Assembly (NCBI GenBank): GCA_937888935.1
Contig: CALARO010000082.1
Location: forward strand, 1-6,110
Direction of reading: 5' to 3'
Origin: an uncultured Clostridia bacterium
GTDB lineage: Bacteria; Bacillota; Clostridia; Christensenellales; Borkfalkiaceae
DNA length: 6,110 bases
In this document: positions 1 through 5,822 of the stretch, in pieces
Position numbering within the stretch: position 1 is the first letter of the stretch
How the letters are laid out: each line of letters starts with the position of its first letter
The notes under the pieces: generated by a model
The model's input: the letters and a program-made list of their open reading frames with translations, nothing else
The model's database searches: none
What the model was told of the DNA's origin: nothing
Translations under genes and position numbers: made by a program

Positions 1-426
1 GTCGGCTGCGGCAGCGGCATTTTAGGCATCTCGGCGGTGAAGCTCGGCGCGGCGAAAGCGTACCTTACCGACGTAGACGAAATCGCCGTGAAAAGCGCGA
101 ATCACAACGCCGCGTTAAACGGCGTGGCGGATAAATGCGTGGTGGCGCACGCCGATTTGCTCGAAGATACTTCGGTGCAGGGCGACGTCGTGCTTGCGAA
201 TATCACGGGCGAAATTTTAGTGCGGCTCGCGCCGTCCATACCCAAAAACTTAAAGCGCGGCGGCGTGCTGATTTTAAGCGGCATTATCGAAAGCCGCCTT
301 GAAATGGTGAAAAAAGCGTTTTCCGCCGCGGGTTTGCGCGTGGTAAAGCAGCGGCAAAAGGGCGATTGGTACGCGCTTGTTTTACGTTTTAACGAAGCCG
401 AAAACGGCGAAAGGATGTGGGCATGA
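1..426 (+). CDS. prmA: Ribosomal protein L11 methyltransferase PrmA, 3' part (5' end outside the window)
   Basis: The reading frame is open from the first base, and 141 residues are visible before the TGA. The visible part opens on the SAM-binding loop of a class I Rossmann methyltransferase (VGCGSGILGI, visible residues 1-10). It continues with the acidic end of strand beta-2 (TDVDEIAV, D24/D26) and an ANITGEIL segment near residue 66, at the place of the NIL motif of PrmA. The C-terminal end (DWYALVLR) is also PrmA-like. Known family role: SAM-dependent trimethylation of amino groups on ribosomal protein L11 in the cytoplasm. The missing part would be the N-terminal L11-recognition domain and linker. 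The GTG at position 37 lies inside the fold, after the glycine loop, so it is not the true start. The stop overlaps the rsmE start as ATGA. The assignment is supported by the following rsmE and mtaB. The Thr in NIT, where PrmA usually has Leu, is a small deviation. Confidence 0.9.
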   Translation, partial: VGCGSGILGISAVKLGAAKAYLTDVDEIAVKSANHNAALNGVADKCVVAHADLLEDTSVQGDVVLANITGEILVRLAPSIPKNLKRGGVLILSGIIESRLEMVKKAFSAAGLRVVKQRQKGDWYALVLRFNEAENGERMWA

Positions 427-1166
427 GCGGGTTGAAGCGTTTTTTTGCCGAAAATATCGAAGTCGGCGGCGAGTGCGTTTTGTCGGGCGAAGAATTCGAA
501 CACGCCAAAACGGTGCTGCGGCTTGCCGTAGGCGACGAAGCGGTGCTTTTATCGGGCGACGGCAACGAATACACGGCAATCGTAACGGCGGTCGGCAAAA
601 AAGAAATGACTTTTCACGTGCTTTCGGCGCGCGCGGGCGATAAAGAGCCGAAAACGCAGATCGCCCTGTACTTCGGTTTTCTGAAAAACGCGGACAAAAA
701 CGAATTTGCGGTGCAGAAAGCCGTAGAACTCGGCGTAAGCAAAATCGGCGTGTTTTCTTCCGGGTATTCGTCCGCGTACCTTTCCGAAAACAAAACCGAA
801 CGCCTGAAAAAAGTGGCGCGCGAAGCCGCGAAACAATGCATGCGCGCTTCCTGCCCCGAAATCGCGGCGTTTTCGTCGTTCGAAGAGATGCTGCAAGACG
901 CAAAAGCCTATGGCGTGCGCCTGTTCGCGTGCGAGTTCGCCGAAAAAAGCGACGCCCCCCTTGGCGAGTTATTAAAAACCAAAGAAATACAAAGCGGCGT
1001 GGCGGCGATCGTGGGCAGCGAAGGCGGTTTTTCTGCGCGCGAAGCGGAAGAAGCGCGCGCAAACGGCTGCAAATTCGTCAGTCTCGGCAAGCGGATTTTG
1101 CGCGCGGAAACGGCGGCGGTCGCGCTCACGTCCGTAATCGCCTGCGAAACGGGAGAATGGCAATGA
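423..1166 (+). CDS. rsmE: 16S rRNA (uracil-1498-N3)-methyltransferase RsmE
   Basis: This 247-residue protein has the usual length for RsmE, a SPOUT-class enzyme that methylates N3 of U1498 in 16S rRNA of the assembled 30S subunit. Residues 1 to about 70 match the PUA-like RNA-binding domain (EEFEHAKTVLRLAVGD at 23-38). The rest is the SPOUT domain: KNEFAVQKAVELGV (92-105), EAAKQCMRASCPEI (134-147), the SAM-binding knot IVGSEGGFS (196-204) and LGKRILRAETAA (221-232). The ATG at 423 was chosen over an in-frame GTG at 417. It has AAAGGA at 410-415 with a seven-base spacer, and it makes a 4-base ATGA overlap with prmA, which suggests translational coupling. Two motif positions are atypical: Ser199 where GPEGG proteins have Pro, and QCMRAS where QSGRxR is common. 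All the glycines and RAET of the knot are present, so activity is likely. Confidence 0.95.
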   Translation: MSGLKRFFAENIEVGGECVLSGEEFEHAKTVLRLAVGDEAVLLSGDGNEYTAIVTAVGKKEMTFHVLSARAGDKEPKTQIALYFGFLKNADKNEFAVQKAVELGVSKIGVFSSGYSSAYLSENKTERLKKVAREAAKQCMRASCPEIAAFSSFEEMLQDAKAYGVRLFACEFAEKSDAPLGELLKTKEIQSGVAAIVGSEGGFSAREAEEARANGCKFVSLGKRILRAETAAVALTSVIACETGEWQ

Positions 1167-2488
1167 CGGGCGCGAACGATCAGAAAACGGCGGCGGTTTT
1201 AACTCTCGGCTGCAAGGTAAACGACGTAGAGAGCGGCTCGCTGATCGCGGGCTTGAAAACGCTCGGCTACACGGTGAAAAACGAGCATTGCTATGCCGAT
1301 TTGTACATTATCAACACGTGCGCGGTCACGGCGGAAGCCGAGCGGAAGAGCCGCCAGGCGGTGGGGCGCGCCCTGAAAGACAACGCGAACGCGCGCGTGA
1401 TCGTGTGCGGCTGCGCTTCCGAACACGATCCGAAAGCGTTTTCCGATAAACCGGGCGTATTCTGCGTGTTCGGCGCGAAGCAGAAGCAGCGCATTTTAGA
1501 GATCGTTGCGGGCGGTTTTTCGCCCGAAAACGCGGGCGTGGATTTTCAGCCGAACCCAAGCGGCAAAGCCGAGCAAAAAACGCAGGAATACGACGAATCG
1601 CCGCGCCCCGAGTCGATGAAAACGCGCAATTTCGTAAAGATTCAGGACGGCTGCAATCGTTTCTGCTCGTACTGCATTATCCCCTATCTTCGCGGCCGCA
1701 GCCGATCGCGCAAAATCGAAAGCGCGGCGGCGGAAATTCTCGAATCGGCGGCATACGAAACGGTGGTAACGGGCATCGACGTATCCGATTATCGTGACGG
1801 CGACAAAGATATTTCCGATCTTCTGCACGCCGTGCGGGGCGCGAAAACGCGTATCCGCTTCGGCTCGATCGAAGAGAGCATGATCACCCCGCGCTTCCTG
1901 CAGGCGTGCAAAGAATTAAACAATTTCGCGCCGCAGTTTCACTTATCCCTGCAAAGCGGCTCAGATGCGGTTTTAAAGGCGATGAACCGCAAATACACGC
2001 GCGCGCAGTACCTTGAAAAGTGCCGCATGATCTACGAAACGTTTGAAAACGCCGCGATCACTACCGATATTATCGTCGGCTTCCCCACGGAAACGGAAGC
2101 GGACTTCGAAGAGTCGCTGAGTATCGTAAAAGAAGCGGGATTTTTGCAGGTGCATGCGTTCCCGTATTCCCCGCGCGAAGGCACGGTGGCGGCGAAGAAG
2201 TACAAAGAGCTGCCGGCGGCGGTGAAAAAAGAGCGGCTTTCGCGCATGCTGTCGGCGGCGGCGCAGCAAAAAGCGGCGTATTTGCGCGGTTGCATCGGCA
2301 AGATTTACACCGTCATTCCCGAAACTACGGAAACCGACGAAGAGAACGGCAAAAAAACGTTATACGCGGGGCATGCGGAAACTTACGCGAAGTTTTACGT
2401 GGAAAACTTGCGCGATAAAACGCCCGTACAAGTGCGCGCCACGGCGTTATACAAAGACGGCTTGCGCGGCGAAACCGTGCGGGAATAA
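1163..2488 (+). CDS. mtaB: tRNA (N6-threonylcarbamoyladenosine-37)-C2 methylthiotransferase MtaB
   Basis: This 441-residue radical-SAM enzyme converts t6A37 to ms2t6A37 in ANN-decoding tRNAs. Three N-terminal cysteines for the auxiliary 4Fe-4S cluster are visible: LGCKVN (C17), INTCAVT (C53) and CGCAS (C84). The radical-SAM cluster motif is C164-x3-C168-x2-C171 in DGCNRFCSYCIIP, followed by RGRSRSR. Further family blocks are SLQSGSDAVLKAMNRKY and TTDIIVGFPTE in the TIM-barrel half. The last 60 or so residues fit a TRAM RNA-binding domain. The LGCKVN signature and the neighbours favour MtaB over MiaB or RimO. The start at 1163 has GGGAG at 1151-1155 with a seven-base spacer and overlaps rsmE by ATGA. 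The in-frame ATG at 1157 is too close to that site. The frame stays open upstream to 836, but that stretch is out-of-frame rsmE sequence. The stop is followed 12 bases later by a second in-frame TAA from a small duplication. Confidence 0.94.
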   Translation: MTGANDQKTAAVLTLGCKVNDVESGSLIAGLKTLGYTVKNEHCYADLYIINTCAVTAEAERKSRQAVGRALKDNANARVIVCGCASEHDPKAFSDKPGVFCVFGAKQKQRILEIVAGGFSPENAGVDFQPNPSGKAEQKTQEYDESPRPESMKTRNFVKIQDGCNRFCSYCIIPYLRGRSRSRKIESAAAEILESAAYETVVTGIDVSDYRDGDKDISDLLHAVRGAKTRIRFGSIEESMITPRFLQACKELNNFAPQFHLSLQSGSDAVLKAMNRKYTRAQYLEKCRMIYETFENAAITTDIIVGFPTETEADFEESLSIVKEAGFLQVHAFPYSPREGTVAAKKYKELPAAVKKERLSRMLSAAAQQKAAYLRGCIGKIYTVIPETTETDEENGKKTLYAGHAETYAKFYVENLRDKTPVQVRATALYKDGLRGETVRE

Positions 2489-2501
2489 AAGCGGGAATAA
2501 A
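2479..2501 (+). repeat. 12-bp tandem duplication across the mtaB stop codon
   Basis: GCGGGAATAAA occurs at 2479-2489 and again at 2491-2501, a period of 12 bases. The first copy contains the mtaB TAA and the second adds another in-frame TAA at 2498-2500. It lies just upstream of the hinT ribosome binding site and probably arose by slippage. No function is evident. Confidence 0.8.
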
Positions 2502-2521
2502 TATTTAAGGAGAACAAAAAA

Positions 2522-2860
2522 ATGGATAAAAACTGTGTATTCTGCAAAATCATTGCGGGCGAAATCCCTTCGCCGCGGCTGTACGAAGACGAAAAAATGA
2601 TTATCATCCGCGACGTTGAGCCGCGGGCGAAACTGCACTATCTGTGCATACCGAAAGAGCATTTCGCGCACCTTGCGGACATGGACGAAGCGCGCGCGGA
2701 AACGCTGAAAGAGTGTTTTTTGAAGATTGCGCAGCTGAAAGATAAGCTCGGCTTTGAGGACGGCTACCGCGTAGTGATCAATCAGGGTGAAAACGCGGGT
2801 CAGACGGTACACCATTTGCACATTCACTTATTAGGCGGAGAAGTGCTTAAAGATCTGTAA
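2522..2860 (+). CDS. hinT: HIT-family (histidine triad) nucleotide-binding hydrolase, HinT-like
   Basis: This 112-residue protein has the standard size of a single-domain HIT protein. The catalytic triad H-x-H-x-H is seen as H98-L-H100-I-H102 followed by LLGG. By analogy with Hint proteins, H100 is the nucleophile that forms the nucleotidyl intermediate. The N-terminus CVFCKIIAGEIP (5-16) is typical, and its C5-x2-C8 pair could bind zinc as proposed for some bacterial relatives. PKEHF (44-48) and INQGENAGQTVHH (86-98) are the remaining family blocks. Known activity of the family: hydrolysis of adenosine phosphoramidates and aminoacyl-AMP-type compounds. The physiological substrate here is unknown. 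The start is fixed by AAGGAG at 2507-2512, nine bases before the ATG. The gene sits 33 bases after mtaB, is probably read in the same transcript, and appears to be the last gene of that operon. Its stop codon is fused to a repeat array. Confidence 0.94.
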   Translation: MDKNCVFCKIIAGEIPSPRLYEDEKMIIIRDVEPRAKLHYLCIPKEHFAHLADMDEARAETLKECFLKIAQLKDKLGFEDGYRVVINQGENAGQTVHHLHIHLLGGEVLKDL

Positions 2861-3007
2861 GTCTTTCGCCGCAAAACGTGGGCGGCAAAAGCCTTAAAAA
2901 GTTATAATAAGTCTTTCGCCGCAAAACGTGGGGCGGCAAAAGCCTTAAAAAGTTATAATAAGTCTTTCGCCGCAAAACGTGGCGGTAAAAGCCTTAAAAA
3001 GTTAAAT
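2859..3007 (+). repeat. Three tandem ~50-bp hairpin repeats in the hinT 3' untranslated region
   Basis: Units lie at 2859-2908 (50 bp), 2909-2959 (51 bp) and 2960-3007 (48 bp), head to tail with no unique spacer. Each begins AAGTCTTTCGCCGC, has a short loop starting AAAACGTG, then GCGGCAAAAGCCTT and AAAAAGTTATAAT. The two arms can pair as an imperfect 14-bp stem with a T-C and a C-A mismatch. Unit lengths differ mostly through the number of G residues after AAAACGT (3, 4, 2), giving loops of 9, 10 and 8 bases. In unit 3 the arm reads GCGGTAAAAG, which turns one G-C pair into G-U in RNA and so keeps the stem. Unit 3 ends GTTAAAT instead of GTTATAAT. The first AA of unit 1 is the last two bases of the hinT stop. 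The hairpins are not followed by a T-run, so they are not ordinary terminators. A role in 3'-end protection or as a slippage-prone repeat is inference. Confidence 0.93.
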
Positions 3008-3020
3008 TTGTAATCCGGCT

Positions 3021-3054
3021 AGCCGAATGAAAACAAGCTTGTTTCCATTCGGCT
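3021..3054. repeat. 34-bp near-perfect palindrome
   Basis: The left half is AGCCGAATGAAAACAAG and the right half CTTGTTTCCATTCGGCT, centred on AAGCTT. The halves are complementary except for one A-C mismatch at 3030/3045. As RNA this could form a long hairpin about 15 bases before the intrinsic terminator stem. As DNA it could be a cruciform or a dimeric protein site. The heptamer TCCGGCT flanks it on both sides (3014-3020 and 3060-3066). Its function is unknown. It could be a helper hairpin for termination or a remnant of a small mobile repeat. Confidence 0.8.
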
Positions 3055-3069
3055 GATCGTCCGGCTTCG

Positions 3070-3096
3070 GCGCGAAAAATTTCGCGCGATTTTTTT
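3070..3096 (+). terminator. Intrinsic terminator of the prmA-rsmE-mtaB-hinT operon
   Basis: The arms GCGCGAA (3070-3076) and TTCGCGC (3081-3087) form a perfect 7-bp stem with a four-base loop. GA and then seven T residues (3090-3096) follow. This is a standard Rho-independent terminator reading on the + strand. It separates the upstream operon from the promoter that begins about 35 bases later. Confidence 0.88.
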
Positions 3097-3129
3097 ACGT
3101 TTTTATTGCAATTTTTTTTATCATTTCGC

Positions 3130-3159
3130 TTGACATTCCCCGCTCGCGCGTGTTATAAT
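3130..3159 (+). promoter_or_regulatory. Consensus sigma-A promoter of the tetR-ABC operon
   Basis: The -35 box TTGACA (3130-3135) and the -10 box TATAAT (3154-3159) both match the housekeeping consensus exactly, with an 18-base spacer. Upstream lies an A/T-rich stretch with an eight-T run (3112-3119) that could act as an UP element. Transcription would start near 3166, giving a leader of about 75 bases before the tetR start codon. A promoter this strong in front of a repressor gene implies that it is normally held down, which fits the operator-like inverted repeat overlapping the start site. Confidence 0.9.
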
Positions 3160-3167
3160 ACTGTCAT

Positions 3168-3189
3168 AAAAATAACGGACGTTATTTTT
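3168..3189. promoter_or_regulatory. Probable TetR-family operator (inverted repeat at the transcription start)
   Basis: AAAAATAACG (3168-3177) and CGTTATTTTT (3180-3189) are exact reverse complements separated by GA. The core reads ATAACGGACGTTAT. The site begins about two bases after the predicted transcription start, so a bound dimer would block initiation or promoter escape. Length, symmetry and position suit a TetR-family dimer, and the gene just downstream encodes one. That this protein binds here is inference. The low-GC arms and the absence of a G/C-rich stem make a terminator reading less likely. Confidence 0.75.
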
Positions 3190-3241
3190 TAAACGCATTT
3201 CACGCCGTCGTAAAAATAAAAACCACAAAAAGGCGAAAGCA

Positions 3242-3925
3242 ATGGAAAAAAACAAAAAGCCGCGCGCGAAGCGCAACGAAATCACGCGCGAAAAAATCAT
3301 AGACAGCGCGTTCGTCGAGTTGAAAGAGAACGGCTGGTTGCATTGGAACGCGCGCAGAATCGCGGCGCGGGCGGGCTGTTCCACAATGCCGATTTTCCGC
3401 CTGTTCGAGAACATGGACGAAGTAAAGCAGGCGGTCATTTCCCGCGCGCTGAAAGTGTACGAAGAGTACATTTACGGCGGCATGCGCGAAGAAAAGCCGT
3501 ATAAAGGCACGGGTCGGGCGTTTATCCGTTTCGCCAAAGAGCAGCCGTGGCTGTTCAAAGCGTTGTGCGTATCCGAAGAGTTTACGGGTCGCTCGTTCGC
3601 GGCGATCGACCCCACCATCGGCAGCGTGATGCGCGAAGCGCAGAAAGCGGGCGATTTGCAGGGCGAGCGGCTCAAACGCCTGCACGCGTGCATGACGATT
3701 TTCGTCTACGGCGCAGGGGTAATGTCGGCAAGCGGCTCGCACCTTGTGCCGAGCGATGAAATGTGCGATACGCTGATGAGCGACGTATTTTTGGCGCTGA
3801 AAGCATACTATCAGATCCCGCCCGCGCCAAGCGCAACGCCAAGCGCAACGCCGGGCGAAACGCCAAACAAAACGAACGCAAATCAACCGCAAGAACAAAA
3901 CGAAGAAGGAGAACGTAAAAAGTGA
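3242..3925 (+). CDS. TetR/AcrR-family transcriptional regulator
   Basis: This 227-residue protein has a TetR-type DNA-binding domain at about residues 14-62: TREKIIDSAF, then NARRIAARAGCSTMPIFRLFENMDEVKQAV, with the helix-turn-helix at roughly 37-55. In the recognition region STMPIFRLF replaces the more common STGTLYRHF. A basic N-terminal arm (KNKKPRAKR) precedes it. Residues 90-190 form the helical ligand-binding and dimerisation domain, including a KEQPWLFKALCVSEEF block seen in clostridial relatives. From about 192 to the end the protein becomes a polar, Pro/Thr/Gln/Glu-rich tail with four P-x-x-T units. This is unusual for the family and is probably disordered. The start has a modest site, AAAAGG, ending eight bases before the ATG. 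The gene is first in the operon, behind a strong promoter with an inverted repeat, so self-repression and control of the downstream exporter are likely. The inducer is unknown. Confidence 0.92.
   Translation: MEKNKKPRAKRNEITREKIIDSAFVELKENGWLHWNARRIAARAGCSTMPIFRLFENMDEVKQAVISRALKVYEEYIYGGMREEKPYKGTGRAFIRFAKEQPWLFKALCVSEEFTGRSFAAIDPTIGSVMREAQKAGDLQGERLKRLHACMTIFVYGAGVMSASGSHLVPSDEMCDTLMSDVFLALKAYYQIPPAPSATPSATPGETPNKTNANQPQEQNEEGERKK
3827..3874 (+). repeat. Four degenerate 12-bp units encoding P-x-x-T in the TetR tail
   Basis: The units CCAAGCGCAACG (3827-3838), the identical CCAAGCGCAACG (3839-3850), CCGGGCGAAACG (3851-3862) and CCAAACAAAACG (3863-3874) encode PSAT, PSAT, PGET and PNKT (residues 196-211). 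The period is a multiple of three, so changes in copy number keep the frame. It looks like a small in-frame minisatellite that lengthens the C-terminal tail. Confidence 0.85.
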
Positions 3926-4896
3926 CGGAAGAAAGGGCAGAAAAGCGCGCGGCGATCCGCGTGGAAAATCTGGTAAAAACGTTTAAAGACGTGCGCGCGG
4001 TAGACGGCGTATCGTTCGAAGCGAAAGAAGGCGAACTGTTCGCGTTTTTAGGCGAAAACGGGGCGGGCAAAAGCACGTCGATCTCGGTGATCTGCGGTCT
4101 GTTGAAAAAGGACGGCGGTAAGGTGACCGTTGCGGGGCGCGATATCGACGAAGACGATACGGTAAAAAGCGAAATCGGCGTGGTGTTTCAGGCGAGCGTG
4201 CTTGATAAAGCGTTGTCCGCGCGCGATAATCTCACCTACCGCGCCGCGCTGTACGGCGTCGTGGGCGAAGCGTGCAAAAATCGTATCGAAGAGCTGAACG
4301 CGCTGCTCGATTTCGGCGAGTTTATAGATCGTCCGCTCGCGAAGCTTTCGGGCGGGCAGAAGCGCAAGATCGACATCGCCCGCGCGCTCGTCAATCGCCC
4401 GAAAATTCTCATTCTCGACGAGCCTACCACGGGTCTCGATCCGCAAACGCGGAAAACGGTCTGGTCGGTGGTGGAAAAGTTGCAGCGCGAAGAGAAAATG
4501 ACGGTGTTTCTCACCACGCACTACATGGAAGAAGCGGCGAAAGCGGACTACGTGGTCATTCTCGATCACGGCAAAGTGGCGGCGGAAGGCACGCCCCGGC
4601 AGCTGAAAAACGCGTACACGGGCGATTTTATCGTAGTTTACGGCGCGAAACGCGCGGCATTCGAAGCGGCGTTCGGCGATAAAAACGCCGATAAAATCCG
4701 CGAAATCCCGGACGGTTTGAAAATCGCGGTAAAAGACACGGCGGAAGCGGCAAAAATGATCGCGGCGCACCCCGAACTTTTCCGGGATTTCGAAGTGCTG
4801 AAAGGCAACATGGACGACGTGTTCCTTGCCGTAACGGGTAAAACGTTAAAGGAAAACGAAGATCCCGCCGCGGCGAAAAACGGAGGCAGAAAATGA
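3922..4896 (+). CDS. ABC transporter ATP-binding protein, DrrA/CcmA-like exporter type
   Basis: This 324-residue cytoplasmic ATPase has every nucleotide-binding motif: Walker A GENGAGKST (44-52), Q-loop VVFQAS (Q90), signature LSGGQKRKI (142-150), Walker B ILILDEPTTGLD (162-173) and the switch histidine in TTHYMEEA (H200). After about residue 225 comes the accessory C-terminal domain typical of drug- and antibiotic-export ATPases, ending in NMDDVFLAVTGKTLKE. Its likely role is to power the ABC-2 permease encoded next. The start is GTG, overlapping the tetR stop as GTGA, with AAGGAG at 3906-3911 ten bases upstream. The overlap suggests coupled translation with the regulator. The stop overlaps the permease start as ATGA. 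Intact motifs indicate an active enzyme. Export rather than import is inferred from the family, and the substrate cannot be predicted. Confidence 0.95.
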   Translation: MTEERAEKRAAIRVENLVKTFKDVRAVDGVSFEAKEGELFAFLGENGAGKSTSISVICGLLKKDGGKVTVAGRDIDEDDTVKSEIGVVFQASVLDKALSARDNLTYRAALYGVVGEACKNRIEELNALLDFGEFIDRPLAKLSGGQKRKIDIARALVNRPKILILDEPTTGLDPQTRKTVWSVVEKLQREEKMTVFLTTHYMEEAAKADYVVILDHGKVAAEGTPRQLKNAYTGDFIVVYGAKRAAFEAAFGDKNADKIREIPDGLKIAVKDTAEAAKMIAAHPELFRDFEVLKGNMDDVFLAVTGKTLKENEDPAAAKNGGRK

Positions 4897-5822
4897 GCGA
4901 AAATAAAATGAAAAGCGTAAAAAATCAAACTTTTTCGGCAATGGTGAAGCGCAACGTAAAACTGTTTTTCAAAGACAAAGCCATGTTTTTCACGTCGCTG
5001 ATCACGCCGTTGATCCTGCTCGTTTTATACGGCACGTTCCTTTGGAAAGTGTACGAAGATTCGTTTCTTGCAAGCGTAAAACAAGCGGGAACAACGGTGG
5101 ATATGAAGCTCGTGAAAGGCTGCGTGGGCGGCGAATTGTTATCGTCGCTGCTCGCGGTATCGTGCATCACGGTGGCGTTCTGCGCGAACATGCTCATGGT
5201 GCAGGACAAAGTAAACGGCGCGGACAAAGATTTTAAAATGACGGGGGTAAAGAGCGGCATGCTCGCCATGTCGTACTACACGGCAACGCTCGTATCCACG
5301 TTGATCATCTCGTTCACCGCGCTCGGCGCAGGGCTGATTTTTATCGCGTGCAAAGGGTGGTATCTCTCGGCGGCGGACGTGCTTTTAATCATTCTGGACA
5401 CGATCATTTTAACGTCGTTCGGCACAGCGCTTTCGTCGCTCGTGGGGTATTTCTTAACGTCGCAGGGACAGATTTCGGCAGTCGGCACAATCGTCAGCTC
5501 GGCGTACGGATTTATCTGCGGCGCGTACATGCCGATTTCGCAGTTTCCCGCATGGCTGCAAAAAGCGATCTTGTTTTTGCCGGGAACGTACGGCACGTCG
5601 CTGCTGCGCAATCATTGCATGGGCGGCGCGTTCAGGGAAATGGGGAAAACCTTCCCCGCGCAGTACGTGGAAAATTGCAAAAAGAGCGTGGACTGTATTT
5701 TAAGCTTTTTCGGGCATAACGTGAGTATCGGGGCAATGTACGCCGTACTTGTCGGCGCAGTCGTCGCCATCATCGCCGCCTATTGTATCGTAGTCAAAGT
5801 AAAATCGAAACAAAAACAATAA
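4893..5822 (+). CDS. ABC-2 type transporter permease
   Basis: This 309-residue integral membrane protein has six hydrophobic segments at about 31-51, 82-103, 128-152, 161-188, 194-216 and 278-301. That is the layout of ABC-2 (DrrB-like) permeases, which pair with DrrA-type ATPases and usually act as dimers. A short amphipathic N-terminus (FSAMVKRNVKLFFKDKAMFF) leads into the first segment, as is normal in the family. The FICGAYMPISQFPAWLQKAILFLPGTYG stretch around 207-234, at the end of the fifth segment, matches the conserved ABC-2 block with a re-entrant helix and L-P turn. The 217-277 loop should be extracellular and contains three cysteines (242, 262, 268). GGAGG at 4882-4886, six bases before the ATG, and the ATGA overlap with the ATPase gene fix the start. 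It probably forms the membrane channel of a TetR-controlled exporter. The substrate is unknown. Confidence 0.93.
   Translation: MSENKMKSVKNQTFSAMVKRNVKLFFKDKAMFFTSLITPLILLVLYGTFLWKVYEDSFLASVKQAGTTVDMKLVKGCVGGELLSSLLAVSCITVAFCANMLMVQDKVNGADKDFKMTGVKSGMLAMSYYTATLVSTLIISFTALGAGLIFIACKGWYLSAADVLLIILDTIILTSFGTALSSLVGYFLTSQGQISAVGTIVSSAYGFICGAYMPISQFPAWLQKAILFLPGTYGTSLLRNHCMGGAFREMGKTFPAQYVENCKKSVDCILSFFGHNVSIGAMYAVLVGAVVAIIAAYCIVVKVKSKQKQ

Noticed and set aside
417..422. GTG start for rsmE at 417
   Set aside because: It would lie only one base after the AGGA ribosome site. The ATG at 423 has proper spacing and the ATGA overlap.
382..1062. 226-residue Arg-rich frame on the minus strand opposite rsmE
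   Set aside because: The extreme Arg content is what reverse translation of this codon usage produces, and rsmE on the + strand has full family motifs.
836..1162. N-terminal extension of MtaB
   Set aside because: The frame is open but encodes an Arg-rich, low-complexity stretch antiparallel to no known domain, and it overlaps the well-supported rsmE gene. The MtaB family starts near 1163.
2903..2959. Promoters at the TATAAT boxes within the repeat units
   Set aside because: The -10-like hexamers are perfect, but no -35-like sequence lies 16-18 bases upstream (the region is GGGCGG-like), and a terminator follows before any gene.
2859..3007. CRISPR-like array
   Set aside because: The units are contiguous with no unique spacers between them, only three are present, and no cas gene is in the window. 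It is a plain tandem repeat.
2859..3007. Integron attC-like sites
   Set aside because: The units are imperfect palindromes of suitable size, but GTTATAA does not fit the GTTRRRY core, and there are no gene cassettes or integrase.
3121..3471. 116-residue open frame on the minus strand across the promoter and the start of tetR
   Set aside because: It is antisense to the promoter and regulator gene, shows no family motif, and has no sensible start context. It is a shadow frame of GC-rich coding sequence.
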